This document shows positions 44,360-53,598 of a stretch of DNA of 64,000 nucleotides, one piece after another. A program made the position numbers and the translations under genes. Where the stretch lies: the NCBI RefSeq assembly GCF_009696375.1, contig NZ_VUMD01000002.1:248001-312000 (forward strand), given 5' to 3'. How positions within the stretch are numbered: position 1 is the stretch's first letter; every line of letters begins with the position of its first letter. This DNA comes from Clostridium porci (GTDB taxonomy: Bacteria > Bacillota > Clostridia > Lachnospirales > Lachnospiraceae). Below the pieces are notes generated by a model that ran no database searches, was not told the DNA's origin, and saw nothing but the letters and a program-made list of their open reading frames with translations.

Positions 44360-45521
44360 AGAATACGGTCTTGTTCTGGAGGGAGGAGGCGCCAGAGGGG
44401 CTTATCAGGTGGGAGCCTGGAAGGCCCTCTGGGAGGCAGGGGTAAAGATAAAGGGAATGGCCGGAACTTCTGTAGGAGCTTTGAACGGAGCTTTAATCTG
44501 CATGGATGATTTTGACAAGGCCAGGCAGATCTGGGAGACCATCAGCTACTCTAGGGTTATGGATGTGGATGATCAGCTGATGGACCAGCTTATGAGCTTC
44601 CGATTGAAAAGTCTGCCCGTTGTAAGCCTTTCAGAGGTAATAGCAGGGGCCAAGCGTATTTTAAAGGACAGAGGCTTTGATATTGCCCCTCTAAGGAGCC
44701 TGATAGAGGAGGTGGTGGACGAAGATAGCATCCGCAGCTCCAGCAGGGAGCTGTATGTAGTTACCTATTCCCTTTCTGACCGCCAGCCTCTGGTGGTCAA
44801 TGTAAAGGAGGCGCCTGAGGGGGAGATTGCGGATATGCTTATGGCTAGCGCTTACCTTATAGGCTTTCGGAGAGAAAAACTGGGGGGAAAGTACTATATG
44901 GATGGAGGCGGTATTAACAACGTGCCTGCTGACGTGCTCATTGAAAAGGGGTATAAGGATATTATCATTTTGCGGATATATGGCTATGGCGTGGATACGG
45001 AGCGCAAACTGGAGGTGCCGGAGGATGTGTCCCTCTATCATGTGGCTCCCCGGCAGGAGTTAGGAGGTATGCTGGAGTTTGACAGAAAGCGGGCCAGAAG
45101 GAATATGCTTTTGGGATATTTTGACGCTCAGAGAATGCTTTATGGGCTGGCAGGCAGGAGCTACTATTTGGATGCTTCTGAGAAGGAGGCCTATTACTTT
45201 GATAAGATGATGACGGAAATTCATTTGCTTTTGACCTGGCTGAAGCCAGAGCGGGCGGATAAGGGAGATTTGGAAGCTGTCCAGGGAGGCTACCGGATTT
45301 ATACGGAAAAGGTGATGCCTGCGCTGGCAAAGGAGCTTAAGCTGAAGCCGGGATGGGACTATAAGGATCTATATCTGTCTCTTTTGGAAGCCCTGGCAAA
45401 GCAGTTCCGCATCAGCCGCTTTAAGATTTATACGGTGGAGGAGCTTTTGGGCCTGATTTACAGGAAAGCTGGTCAGGATCTGCTAAAGGAAAGGTTTCTG
45501 GTTCTTGACAGAGGTTTTTAA
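44334..45521 (+). CDS. Patatin-like phospholipase family protein
   Basis: A 395-aa protein with the patatin oxyanion motif GGGARGAYQVGAW, the serine nucleophile in GTSVGALNG (GxSxG) and the catalytic Asp in MDGGGINNVP (DGG). Such enzymes hydrolyse membrane lipids. A C-terminal extension of about 180 aa follows. ATG 44334 overlaps the upstream NfeD-like gene; GTG 44325 is an alternative. Confidence 0.9.
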   Translation: MKMQLDLSKEYGLVLEGGGARGAYQVGAWKALWEAGVKIKGMAGTSVGALNGALICMDDFDKARQIWETISYSRVMDVDDQLMDQLMSFRLKSLPVVSLSEVIAGAKRILKDRGFDIAPLRSLIEEVVDEDSIRSSSRELYVVTYSLSDRQPLVVNVKEAPEGEIADMLMASAYLIGFRREKLGGKYYMDGGGINNVPADVLIEKGYKDIIILRIYGYGVDTERKLEVPEDVSLYHVAPRQELGGMLEFDRKRARRNMLLGYFDAQRMLYGLAGRSYYLDASEKEAYYFDKMMTEIHLLLTWLKPERADKGDLEAVQGGYRIYTEKVMPALAKELKLKPGWDYKDLYLSLLEALAKQFRISRFKIYTVEELLGLIYRKAGQDLLKERFLVLDRGF

Positions 45522-45560
45522 CCATGGTATATTATGCATGATTGATGAATAAATATAAAG

Positions 45561-45596
45561 CTCCAGAGTTTCCCTGATTTGTGGAGCGCTCTGGAG
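45561..45596 (+). other. Stem-loop between the patatin gene and argF
   Basis: CTCCAGAG and CTCTGGAG, 8 bp, around a 20-base loop; no T-tract. The bases just before it, TGAATAAATAT (45545-45555), resemble half of an ArgR box. Confidence 0.4.
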
Positions 45597-45693
45597 ATAT
45601 TAGTCATCAAAGATAGTTTTAGGCATGTGTGAGCCATAGGCAGCGAAAGGTATATATGCATAAAAATCCACATTATAATGGAGGAGGAAAGTC

Positions 45694-46683
45694 ATGAATT
45701 TAAAAGGGAGACATTTTTTAACATTAAAGGATTATACGCCGGAGGAAATTACATACCTGTTGGATTTGTCTGCAAAGTTAAAGGAGAAGAAGAAAAAGGG
45801 AATTTTAGTGGACACGCTGAGGGGAAAGAACATAGCCCTGATTTTTGAAAAGACCAGTACCAGGACACGGTGTGCCTTTGAGGTGGCAGCCCATGATTTG
45901 GGGATGGGGACTACCTATCTGGAACCGTCGGGCTCCCAGATTGGAAAAAAGGAGAGCATTGCAGATACGGCCAGAGTGCTGGGGAGGATGTACGAGGGCA
46001 TTGAGTACAGAGGCTTCGGTCAGGAAATCGTGGAGGAGCTTGCCAAATATGCCGGGGTTCCTGTGTGGAATGGCCTTACAAATGAGGATCATCCGACCCA
46101 GATGCTGGCAGATCTTCTGACCATTCGTGAACATTTGGGATATTTAAAGGGGGTAAAGCTTGTATATATGGGCGACGCGCGGTATAATATGGGTAACTCC
46201 CTGATGATTGCCTGCGCAAAGATGGGAATGCACTTTGTTGCTTGCGGGCCTGCCAAATATTTCCCGGCTCCCAAATTGTTGAAGGAATGTGAAGTATTTG
46301 CAGCAGCCAGCGGCGGTTCCATCACTCTTACAGAGGATATTTGGGAGGCAACCAGGGGAGCGGATGTGATCGATACGGATGTCTGGGTGTCCATGGGAGA
46401 ACCCGATCAGGTTTGGGAGGAGCGGATTAAGGAGCTGACTCCTTATAAGGTTACAAAAGCCGTTATGGAGAATGCGGGACCCCAGTCCATTTTCCTCCAT
46501 TGCCTGCCCTCCTTCCATGATTTGAAAACAAAAATTGGAAGGGAGATGGGAGAGCGGTTTCACGTATCGGAGCTGGAGGTAACAGATGAGGTGTTCGAGT
46601 CCAGCCAGTCAGTGGTTTTCGATGAGGCTGAGAACCGGATGCATACGATTAAAGCAGTTATGCTTGCTACGTTAGGAGAATAA
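45694..46683 (+). CDS. argF: Ornithine carbamoyltransferase
   Basis: A 329-aa enzyme that makes citrulline from ornithine and carbamoyl phosphate, or the reverse in arginine deiminase pathways. It has the carbamoyl phosphate loop [15 protein letters not shown], the [12 protein letters not shown] stretch, [15 protein letters not shown] and the ornithine/cysteine loop LHCLPSFHD (usual form HCLPAFHD). No other arg genes are adjacent, so the catabolic or anabolic role cannot be told. GGAGGAGG precedes ATG. Confidence 0.95.
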   Translation: MNLKGRHFLTLKDYTPEEITYLLDLSAKLKEKKKKGILVDTLRGKNIALIFEKTSTRTRCAFEVAAHDLGMGTTYLEPSGSQIGKKESIADTARVLGRMYEGIEYRGFGQEIVEELAKYAGVPVWNGLTNEDHPTQMLADLLTIREHLGYLKGVKLVYMGDARYNMGNSLMIACAKMGMHFVACGPAKYFPAPKLLKECEVFAAASGGSITLTEDIWEATRGADVIDTDVWVSMGEPDQVWEERIKELTPYKVTKAVMENAGPQSIFLHCLPSFHDLKTKIGREMGERFHVSELEVTDEVFESSQSVVFDEAENRMHTIKAVMLATLGE

Positions 46684-46688
46684 TTCAT

Positions 46689-46991
46689 ATGCAAAGTCAG
46701 AGAGGGCGGGGAGAACGTCATGCCGGTATTTTTCTGGATGGAGTTCACCTGATACTGGGAATTGCCATTGTGATTCTGGCTGTGCTGTCATTTATGAACC
46801 CGGAGGGAAATCTTATGCTTTTCCCTCTGGTGTTTGTGCTGGCTGCGCTGCTGAATGCTATCAGTGGGATTTTCGAGCTTAAAACCAGGAGTCATAATAA
46901 GAAGCGGCTGCGCGGGGGGCTCCTTCAGATGGCTTTGGCTGCGGGTTTTGGAGCATTAGGCGTTTTAAGCGCTATTAGTATCTGGATATGA
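46689..46991 (+). CDS. Small membrane protein (DUF6637-like)
   Basis: A 100-aa protein with three hydrophobic segments (LILGIAIVILAVLSFM, LMLFPLVFVLAALLNAISGI, GFGALGVLSAISIWI) and a basic stretch between the last two. It resembles short Lachnospiraceae membrane proteins placed before birA. Function is unknown. It starts 6 bases after argF and ends 9 bases before birA, so the three are probably co-transcribed. Confidence 0.75.
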   Translation: MQSQRGRGERHAGIFLDGVHLILGIAIVILAVLSFMNPEGNLMLFPLVFVLAALLNAISGIFELKTRSHNKKRLRGGLLQMALAAGFGALGVLSAISIWI

Positions 46992-46999
46992 GGTAGCTG

Positions 47000-47980
47000 A
47001 TGAAATCAGAAATATTGAAAATGCTGAAAACATCCTCAGGCTACCTGTCGGGCCAGCAGCTGTGCGAGAAGTTCGGCGTATCCCGTACGGCTGTATGGAA
47101 GGTCATACGGCAGCTGGAGGAGGAAGGCTATAAAATTGAGGCGGTCCGCAATAAGGGCTACCGCCTTACAGGGGAAGCGGATGTAATTACCCAGGCTGAG
47201 CTTCAGTCCATGCTGCAAACACGATGGATTGGGAACAGGCTGGAATATTTTGATGAAACGGATTCTACAAATATACGGGCCAGAAAGCTGGCAGAGGAAG
47301 GGGCTCCTCATGGGACTCTGGTAGTGGCTGACAGCCAGCGTACAGGCAAGGGGCGCAGAGGAAGGGCCTGGATCTCCCCTAGGGGGGTGGGGATCTGGAT
47401 GAGCCTGGTGCTTCGCCCTCCCATATGTCCTGCCGGCGCTTCCATGCTGACTTTGGTTGCAGGGATGGCTGTGGTGAAGGGAGTAAGAAAAAGCACCGGA
47501 TTGAAGGCCATGATAAAATGGCCTAACGACGCGATTCTTTCAGGGAAAAAAATCTGTGGCATTCTTACGGAGATGAGCACAGAGGAGGATCGTATCCGAT
47601 ATGTCATTACCGGCATCGGTATCAACGTAAATGTGTCCAGCTTTCCTGAGGAAATTGCAGAGAAGGCTACTTCTCTTAAGGAGGAATTGGGGGAAGCTGT
47701 AAAAAGAAGCCTTGTGATAGCGGCAGTGGCGGAGGCCTTTGAGGAATTCTATGACAGTTTCCTTAAAACTCATGATATGTCATGCCTTATGGAAGATTAC
47801 AATAAGGCCCTTGTCAATCGGAACCGGCAGGTAACGGTACTGGATTCCAGGGGCCAGTATCAGGGAAGGGCTCTGGGGATCGATCCGGAGGGAAGCCTTT
47901 TGGTTCAGAGAAGGGATGGGACAGTGGAGTCTGTTATCTCCGGCGAAGTATCGGTAAGAGGTATCTATGGTTATGTATAG
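47000..47980 (+). CDS. birA: Biotin--protein ligase and biotin operon repressor
   Basis: A 326-aa bifunctional protein. The N-terminal winged helix (SGQQLCEKFGVSRTAVWKVI) binds biotin-operon DNA; the central ligase domain has DETDSTNIRA, the biotinyl-AMP loop GKGRRGRAWISP and KWPNDAILSGKKICGIL; a C-terminal SH3-like cap follows. It attaches biotin to carboxylase carriers. Its end overlaps mutY by 14 bases. Confidence 0.95.
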   Translation: MKSEILKMLKTSSGYLSGQQLCEKFGVSRTAVWKVIRQLEEEGYKIEAVRNKGYRLTGEADVITQAELQSMLQTRWIGNRLEYFDETDSTNIRARKLAEEGAPHGTLVVADSQRTGKGRRGRAWISPRGVGIWMSLVLRPPICPAGASMLTLVAGMAVVKGVRKSTGLKAMIKWPNDAILSGKKICGILTEMSTEEDRIRYVITGIGINVNVSSFPEEIAEKATSLKEELGEAVKRSLVIAAVAEAFEEFYDSFLKTHDMSCLMEDYNKALVNRNRQVTVLDSRGQYQGRALGIDPEGSLLVQRRDGTVESVISGEVSVRGIYGYV

Positions 47981-49160
47981 TACGGAACATTTTTATGACG
48001 GCCTCCAGGCGCTGGAGCGAGAGGACTCGCCCTTAGACAGAAGGGAACGCTTAAAGGCTATGGAAAAGCCTCTTCTTTTCTGGTATGCAGCAAGGGCTCG
48101 CTCTCTGCCCTGGAGAGATAAGCCCTTGCCCTACAGGGTATGGATATCGGAGATTATGCTTCAGCAAACGCGCGTAGAGGCAGTGAAGCCCTATTTTGAG
48201 AGGTTTATGGAGGCCTTTCCTACAATCCGGGCTTTGGCGGAGGCAGAGGATGACTATCTTATGAAGCTGTGGGAGGGCCTGGGATATTATAACCGGGCCA
48301 GAAATTTAAAGAAGGCGGCCCGGATTTTGACGGATACATATGGGGGCTGCCTTCCTGCGTCCTTTGAAGAATTGATTCGGCTTCCTGGAATCGGCAGCTA
48401 TACAGCGGGAGCCATAGCCTCCATTGCCTTTAATATACCGACGCCTGCGGTGGACGGTAATGTGCTTCGGGTTATATCCAGAGTTCTGGGAGACAGGGAG
48501 GATATCAGAAAGGCTTCCGTAAAAGGCAGGATGGAGATGGAATTAAAGGAGATTATGCCTAAGGATAAGGCCAGCCAATACAATCAGGGCCTGATTGAAA
48601 TTGGTGCGCTGGTGTGTATTCCAGGAGGAGAGCCCAAATGCGGAGAGTGCCCTTTGTACTCCGTCTGCCTTACAGGAAGAAATGGCTGGTGGAAGGAGAT
48701 ACCCTACAAATCACCACAGAAAAAACGCAGGATTGAGGAGCGAACCGTATTTATTATCGAATATCAGGATAAGGTGGCTATCCACAAGCGGCCTCCTAGT
48801 GGGCTTTTGGCTGCCCTTTATGAGCTCCCGAATGTGGAGGGCCGGCCCTTGGCGGGAGAGGTTCCTTTTGTTTTAGGAATAAAGAAGGGGCAGGTAGAGT
48901 CTGTGACGGAGCTTCCTGCTTCCAGGCATGTATTTTCGCATGTAGAGTGGCATATGACAGGCTACAGGGTGGTTCTAAGGCCTCCAGAGGATAAAAATGC
49001 CCGGACTGTGTTTGAAGGGAAAGCGGAACCTGGCTGTGACAGCTTCGGGGAAAACGTGGGCGAAGGGCTTTTAGGATGGTTGTTTGTAACCAGGGAGGAA
49101 TTGGCAGGAACCTATCCTCTTCCCAATGCATTTAATCCATATACAAAGCTTATTGGATAA
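47967..49160 (+). CDS. mutY: A/G-specific adenine glycosylase
   Basis: A 397-aa base excision repair enzyme that removes A opposite 8-oxoG. It has the HhH-GPD domain (MLQQTRVEAVKPYFERF with the catalytic Glu region, LPGIGSYTAGAIASIAF, VDGNVLRVISR with the catalytic Asp), the [4Fe-4S] motif CIPGGEPKCGECPLYSVC (C-x7-C-x2-C-x5-C), and a C-terminal NUDIX-like 8-oxoG recognition domain with HVFSHVEWHMTGY. The start lies inside birA, suggesting coupling. Confidence 0.95.
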   Translation: MVMYSTEHFYDGLQALEREDSPLDRRERLKAMEKPLLFWYAARARSLPWRDKPLPYRVWISEIMLQQTRVEAVKPYFERFMEAFPTIRALAEAEDDYLMKLWEGLGYYNRARNLKKAARILTDTYGGCLPASFEELIRLPGIGSYTAGAIASIAFNIPTPAVDGNVLRVISRVLGDREDIRKASVKGRMEMELKEIMPKDKASQYNQGLIEIGALVCIPGGEPKCGECPLYSVCLTGRNGWWKEIPYKSPQKKRRIEERTVFIIEYQDKVAIHKRPPSGLLAALYELPNVEGRPLAGEVPFVLGIKKGQVESVTELPASRHVFSHVEWHMTGYRVVLRPPEDKNARTVFEGKAEPGCDSFGENVGEGLLGWLFVTREELAGTYPLPNAFNPYTKLIG

Positions 49161-49200
49161 GTTTTACAAAGTTGGATACAATGAAAGGGAGGAATGCAGA

Positions 49201-50088
49201 ATGAAGAAAATGCTTTTTGTATTTAACCCGCGTTCAGGAAAGGAGCAGATCCGGGGCAGCCTTCTTGATATACTGGACATATTTTCCAGGGCGGGCTATG
49301 AGCTGAGGGTTCATGTCACCCAGAGCCCCAGAGATGCCATAGAGATCGTCGCCAGGTACGGCAGCCGTGTGGAGGTTGTAGTGTGCAGCGGAGGGGATGG
49401 TACTCTTAATGAAACGGTTTCCGGCATGATGAGGCTTAAGAAAATGCCGCTGCTAGGCTATATTCCCGCAGGCTCAACCAATGATTTTGCCGCAAGCTTA
49501 AACCTTCCTAAGCGGATGCCTCTGGCAGCGGAGGAAATCGTGGAGGGAAAGCCCTTTGCCATTGACATAGGAAGCTTTTGTGACGACCGGTACTTTATGT
49601 ATATTGCAGCCTTTGGAGCATTTACAGAGGTAGCTTATCTCACCAGCCAGGACAGAAAGAACCTTCTGGGGCATCAGGCCTATATGTTGGAGGGGGTAAA
49701 AAGCCTTGCGGGAATCAAGCCTTACCCTATGCGGGTAGAGTGGGAGGGAAATGTTCTGGAGGATAGCTTTGCCTTTGGCATGGTGACCAATACCAGAAGC
49801 GTAGGAGGCTTTAAAGGGCTGGTAAACCAGTCAGTAGCTCTCAATGATGGCATGTTTGAGGTGCTGCTGATCCGCATGCCCAGGACGCCGGTGGATTTGA
49901 GCAATATAATATCCTATATGTTCCTGAAGGAAGCGCCCAATGAGTACGTGCGCAAATTTAAAACTTCCTCCATCAGGTTTACATCTGAAGGTCAAGTGGA
50001 TTGGGTGCTGGATGGGGAGTACGGCGGGGCAAGGACAGAGGTAAAAATTAGGAATTTAAAGGAGAAAATCCACATTCTTTTAAAATAA
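49201..50088 (+). CDS. Diacylglycerol/lipid kinase family protein (YegS/BmrU type)
   Basis: A 295-aa cytoplasmic lipid kinase-like protein, starting KKMLFVFNPRSGKEQIRG, with the nucleotide loop VVCSGGDGTLNETVSGM and LGYIPAGSTNDFAASL, and a C-terminal beta domain. Family members phosphorylate diacylglycerol or related lipids. ATG 49201 follows AGGGAGGAATG; the frame's earlier ATG at 49126 lies inside mutY and has no ribosome site. Confidence 0.9.
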   Translation: MKKMLFVFNPRSGKEQIRGSLLDILDIFSRAGYELRVHVTQSPRDAIEIVARYGSRVEVVVCSGGDGTLNETVSGMMRLKKMPLLGYIPAGSTNDFAASLNLPKRMPLAAEEIVEGKPFAIDIGSFCDDRYFMYIAAFGAFTEVAYLTSQDRKNLLGHQAYMLEGVKSLAGIKPYPMRVEWEGNVLEDSFAFGMVTNTRSVGGFKGLVNQSVALNDGMFEVLLIRMPRTPVDLSNIISYMFLKEAPNEYVRKFKTSSIRFTSEGQVDWVLDGEYGGARTEVKIRNLKEKIHILLK

Positions 50089-50116
50089 TAAAAAATACAA
50101 AATATGTCGAAATCTG

Positions 50117-50145
50117 TTGAAATCTCGATTTTGATAGTATATAAT
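50117..50145 (+). promoter_or_regulatory. Sigma-A promoter of rpoD
   Basis: TTGAAA (50117-50122), 17 bases, TATAAT (50140-50145). Expected start near 50152, inside the palindrome listed next. Confidence 0.75.
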
Positions 50146-50149
50146 GATA

Positions 50150-50171
50150 AAATGTGGAGATCTCCACATTT
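50150..50171. promoter_or_regulatory. Perfect 22-bp palindrome at the rpoD transcription start
   Basis: AAATGTGGAGA followed directly by its reverse complement TCTCCACATTT, with no spacer. It starts 5 bases after the -10 box. Without a loop it is better as a DNA operator than as an RNA hairpin. Confidence 0.65.
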
Positions 50172-50197
50172 ACCTTTAAGCGAAAGGACGTTTATCA

Positions 50198-51343
50198 GTG
50201 GAAAAGGACGATTTTTTAAAGAAGCTGGAAAAGCTGGTCGAAGCTGCGAAGGCCAAGCACAATACGCTGGATGCAGGGGAGATTAATGATTTTTTTGTCG
50301 GGGATAATCTGACTCCGGAGCAGATGGATCAAATTTACAGCTATCTGGAAGGCAGAAACGTAGATGTCGTTCCAGTGCTGGACGAGGCGATGCTCAGCGA
50401 GGACACTGCTCTTTTGGAGGATATTGATTTAGACCTTGACTTAGATGATGACAGCTTTGTCAAAGAGGCAGAGGAAGAAGAAATCGACTTGGATGCGGTG
50501 GACTTGTTGGAAGGAATCGGAACGGAAGACCCGGTTCGCATGTACCTGAAAGAGATTGGCACGGTGCCTCTTCTTACTGCTGCAGAGGAACTATCCCTGG
50601 CACAGCGCAAGGCAGACGGAGATGAGTATGCCAAGGAACGCCTGATTGAGGCCAATTTGCGTCTGGTAGTCAGCATTGCAAAACGGTATACCGGCAGAGG
50701 GATGAGCTTTCTGGATTTGGTTCAGGAGGGAAATCTGGGCCTGATCAAGGGAGTGGAGAAATTCGACTATACGAAAGGATATAAGCTAAGTACATATGCT
50801 ACATGGTGGATTCGCCAGTCGGTTACAAGGGCTTTGGCGGATCAGGCGCGTACAATACGCGTACCGGTGCATATGGTTGAAACCATCAATAAAATGTCTA
50901 AAATGCAGAGAAAGCTGACTCTGGAGCTGGGGTATGAGCCTTCCGTGGCAGAGCTTGCGGAAGCTCTGGATATGACAGAGGATAAGGTCATGGAAATTAT
51001 GCAGATTGCCAGAGAGCCTGCGTCCTTGGAAACCCCTATTGGCGAGGAGGATGATTCCAATCTGGGTGATTTCGTGGCTGACAATAATGTGCTTACGCCT
51101 GAGGGCAATGTAGAGTCTGTCATGCTTCGGGAGCATATTGACACATTGCTGAAGGATTTAAAGGAGAGAGAGCGTCAGGTGATTGTCCTTCGATTCGGAC
51201 TGGAGGACGGACATCCCCGCACGCTGGAGGAAGTAGGCAAGGAATTTAACGTTACCAGGGAGCGCATCCGCCAGATAGAGGCGAAGGCTCTGCGGAAGCT
51301 GCGCAATCCGGTGAGAAGTAAGCGAATCAGGGATTTTCTGTAG
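50198..51343 (+). CDS. rpoD: RNA polymerase primary sigma factor
   Basis: A 381-aa SigA. An acidic N-terminal region (runs of Asp and Leu near residues 73-83) precedes region 1.2 ([16 protein letters not shown]), region 2 ([50 protein letters not shown] for -10 binding), region 3 and region 4 ([20 protein letters not shown] for -35 binding). The GTG start at 50198 follows AAAGGACG. The common upstream neighbour dnaG is not here. A terminator follows. Confidence 0.97.
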   Translation: MEKDDFLKKLEKLVEAAKAKHNTLDAGEINDFFVGDNLTPEQMDQIYSYLEGRNVDVVPVLDEAMLSEDTALLEDIDLDLDLDDDSFVKEAEEEEIDLDAVDLLEGIGTEDPVRMYLKEIGTVPLLTAAEELSLAQRKADGDEYAKERLIEANLRLVVSIAKRYTGRGMSFLDLVQEGNLGLIKGVEKFDYTKGYKLSTYATWWIRQSVTRALADQARTIRVPVHMVETINKMSKMQRKLTLELGYEPSVAELAEALDMTEDKVMEIMQIAREPASLETPIGEEDDSNLGDFVADNNVLTPEGNVESVMLREHIDTLLKDLKERERQVIVLRFGLEDGHPRTLEEVGKEFNVTRERIRQIEAKALRKLRNPVRSKRIRDFL

Positions 51344-51365
51344 CTGGTAAGGCATGAAGCATAAA

Positions 51366-51395
51366 AGAGGCCGCCCCTTAAGACGGCCTCTTTTT
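51366..51395 (+). terminator. Intrinsic terminator of rpoD
   Basis: AGAGGCCG with CGGCCTCT (plus inner pairs) and a following T-run, 23 bases after the stop codon. Confidence 0.9.
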
Positions 51396-51475
51396 CGGCC
51401 CGGCGGACAGGGCTAGTGCAGGGCAGGCTTTATTGCTGCCAGGTGTTTCTTTGAAGTGAAGGGAGGGATAAATCT

Positions 51476-52144
51476 ATGACACACTCAGTACAGAAGCGCA
51501 ATTATCAGAAGGAGCTGGATAAGCTTATAGAGGCTCTTGGGAAGGAGGGAAGGAGGCCAAGGCTCCTTCTTCATAGCTGCTGCGCTCCGTGCAGCAGCTA
51601 TGTGCTGGAGTATTTGTCCCGGTATTTTGAAGTGACGGTGTACTATTATAACCCTAATATTTTTCCGCCTGAGGAGTATGAGGCCAGGGCGAAAGAGCAG
51701 CAGCGTCTCATCAGGGAAATGAAGCTGTCTGAAGCTGTGGACTTTGAGACGGGAGAATACCGGCCGGAGGACTTTTATGCCATTGCCAGGGGGCATGAAA
51801 AGGAAGCTGAGGGAGGGGAGCGGTGCTTTGCCTGCTATGAGCTGCGCCTGGAGCATGCTGCTTGCAGGGCGGCGGCGGGCGGATATGACTATTTTACTAC
51901 AACGCTTTCCATCAGTCCCTTAAAGAATGCCGAAAAGCTGAATGAGCTTGGCTGCCGGATGGCTGAGAGATGGGGGGTGCCTTATCTTGTGTCAGATTTT
52001 AAGAAGAAGAATGGATATAAGCGGTCTGTGGAGCTGTCCTTAAAGTATGGTCTTTACAGGCAGAATTACTGTGGCTGCGTCTACTCCAGGGAGGAGGCAT
52101 TAAGGCGGGGGAAACAGGCGGAACAGGTGCAGGCTTTGGAGTAA
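51476..52144 (+). CDS. queH: Epoxyqueuosine reductase QueH
   Basis: A 222-aa enzyme that performs the last step of queuosine formation in tRNA, replacing QueG in many anaerobes. Cysteine motifs are HSCCAPCSSYVLEYL near residue 35, CFACYELRLEHAA and NYCGCVYS near the C-terminus; the paired cysteines bind the metal sites. YYYNPNIFPPEEY and TTLSISPLKN are also conserved. GGGAGGGAT lies upstream of ATG. Confidence 0.93.
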   Translation: MTHSVQKRNYQKELDKLIEALGKEGRRPRLLLHSCCAPCSSYVLEYLSRYFEVTVYYYNPNIFPPEEYEARAKEQQRLIREMKLSEAVDFETGEYRPEDFYAIARGHEKEAEGGERCFACYELRLEHAACRAAAGGYDYFTTTLSISPLKNAEKLNELGCRMAERWGVPYLVSDFKKKNGYKRSVELSLKYGLYRQNYCGCVYSREEALRRGKQAEQVQALE

Positions 52145-52162
52145 AACATTTCCTTGATTAAC

Positions 52163-52191
52163 TTGACATAGACAGGCAGATGTAATAAAAT
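52163..52191 (+). promoter_or_regulatory. Sigma-A promoter of the HPr gene
   Basis: TTGACA (52163-52168), 17 bases, TAAAAT (52186-52191). Confidence 0.6.
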
Positions 52192-52258
52192 CGTTTCTAG
52201 TAGACATAAGCAAATGATGTGTCCGCGAGTATAAAATAGTGATAAGGAGAATCGTATT

Positions 52259-52525
52259 ATGCTTAGTAAAAAATTAACAGTTGTAAATCCATCCGGGCTG
52301 CATTTAAGGCCGGCAGGCGTTCTTTCCCAAACAGCCATGAAGTTTAAGTGTGATGTAATCATCGAATGTGGAGAGAAGAAAATTGCTGCTAAGAGCGTTC
52401 TCAATGTAATGGCGGCAGGGATCAAGACAGGCACTGAGATCAATCTGATCTGCGACGGCGAGGATGAAGCAGCAGCTATGGAAACTCTGTCCCAGGCAAT
52501 CAAGAGCGGATTAGGAGAGATGTAA
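52259..52525 (+). CDS. HPr family phosphocarrier protein
   Basis: An 88-aa protein with the active histidine in NPSGLHLRPAG (usual form GLHARPA) and the regulatory serine region AAKSVLNVMAAG (usual KSIMGVM). It transfers phosphate in the sugar PTS and, in Firmicutes, its seryl form is the CcpA cofactor. Not next to ptsI. It could be the general HPr or a paralogue, as the two loops depart slightly from the usual sequence. Own promoter and terminator. Confidence 0.92.
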   Translation: MLSKKLTVVNPSGLHLRPAGVLSQTAMKFKCDVIIECGEKKIAAKSVLNVMAAGIKTGTEINLICDGEDEAAAMETLSQAIKSGLGEM

Positions 52526-52584
52526 TCAGCCTGGCGCAAGGAGAAAGCTGGTAGAGCCTTCATAAATAAATTATGGATTAACAG

Positions 52585-52612
52585 GTGATGCTGTAAGGGC
52601 ATCACTTTTTTT
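52585..52612 (+). terminator. Intrinsic terminator of the HPr gene
   Basis: GTGATGC with GCATCAC around TGTAAGG, followed by seven T. Confidence 0.9.
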
Positions 52613-52698
52613 GTGTATAAACATGTTGATTGTGGAAAATATACAAAAATGAATGATATAAATTGTGTAAGGTGTGGAAAAGATGTGAGTTTGCAGAA

Positions 52699-52717
52699 AA
52701 AGCGACATATGTCGTTT
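52699..52717. promoter_or_regulatory. Palindrome ahead of the Crp-family gene
   Basis: CGACATATGTCG (52703-52714), perfect 12 bp, extended by AA and TT with one mismatch. It lies about 106 bases before the regulator start and is a candidate site for that regulator. Confidence 0.5.
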
Positions 52718-52822
52718 GGATGAAAGAAAAAAAATCATACAATTTACTTACACCAAGAGCTGCAGAAGCGATAAGCAAATTACTCAAAAGCTTCTGTTCA
52801 TGTACAGAGAGAAGGTGAAACA

Positions 52823-53542
52823 GTGGAATCAAAGCAGGAATTTATAGAGCACATTCAAAAATTGGGGAAAGGACATTTTCATTACCTGAATGCCCTGTTT
52901 GAAAGGTGTCCGGACTATGTGATCAAGCATATGAGATATATGGAGATTCCCAAGGGCTATACGCTAATCCAGGCAGGAATGCCCTGTGAATATGTGTATA
53001 TCATTTTGAAGGGGAAGGTCAGCGGACTGGATTTGCAGATGCTTGGAAATGTATACATGTTTATGGAATATTCGGAAACAGAGGTGCTGGGAGATTATGA
53101 AGTTTTTGGAGATATTAAAGACTACCGGGTGACGATCCGCGCCACAGCCCCCTGTGAATTACTGGCCATTTCTGCCTCTGCATATCTCAAATGGATGAAG
53201 GAGGACATTAATGCTTTGTTTATGAGAACCCGGAATCTTATGAGCAACCTAACCTATCAAACCTCCGAAGAGCGCAAGTACCGGTTTTTGGGATGTAAGG
53301 AACGGCTGATTCTCTACCTGATTGAAGTATTTGAAAGAGTGCCTAAAAGAAGTTTCTGCAAGATAAAAAAGACGCAGCCGGAGCTTGCAGAGCGAATCGG
53401 ATTTACCGTGAGAACCATTCAGAGAAATATACAAAGTCTTGAAAAGGACGGACTGATCACAACGGAGCTCGGAAAGATCTGCCTTACAAAAGAACAATAT
53501 CTAAGACTTAAGGAGCATACAAAACAAAATCTGCTCAACTGA
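52823..53542 (+). CDS. Crp/Fnr family transcriptional regulator
   Basis: A 239-aa regulator with an N-terminal cyclic-nucleotide-type sensor domain (IPKGYTLIQAGMPCEYVYII, EVLGDYEVFG) and a C-terminal helix-turn-helix (QPELAERIGFTVRTIQRNIQSLEKDGLI). The cysteines of oxygen-sensing Fnr proteins are not evident. GTG start with GAAGGTG upstream. It stands first ahead of deoD and a nucleoside ABC system and likely controls them. Confidence 0.9.
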   Translation: MESKQEFIEHIQKLGKGHFHYLNALFERCPDYVIKHMRYMEIPKGYTLIQAGMPCEYVYIILKGKVSGLDLQMLGNVYMFMEYSETEVLGDYEVFGDIKDYRVTIRATAPCELLAISASAYLKWMKEDINALFMRTRNLMSNLTYQTSEERKYRFLGCKERLILYLIEVFERVPKRSFCKIKKTQPELAERIGFTVRTIQRNIQSLEKDGLITTELGKICLTKEQYLRLKEHTKQNLLN

Positions 53543-53598
53543 AATGAGTGACAGGAAATGCAGCCCATGATGCAAAATAAGAAAAAGGAGAAAGCAAA

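Noticed and set aside
45545-45560. ArgR box upstream of argF
   Set aside because: Only one weak half-site is visible; not enough to list as a separate operator.
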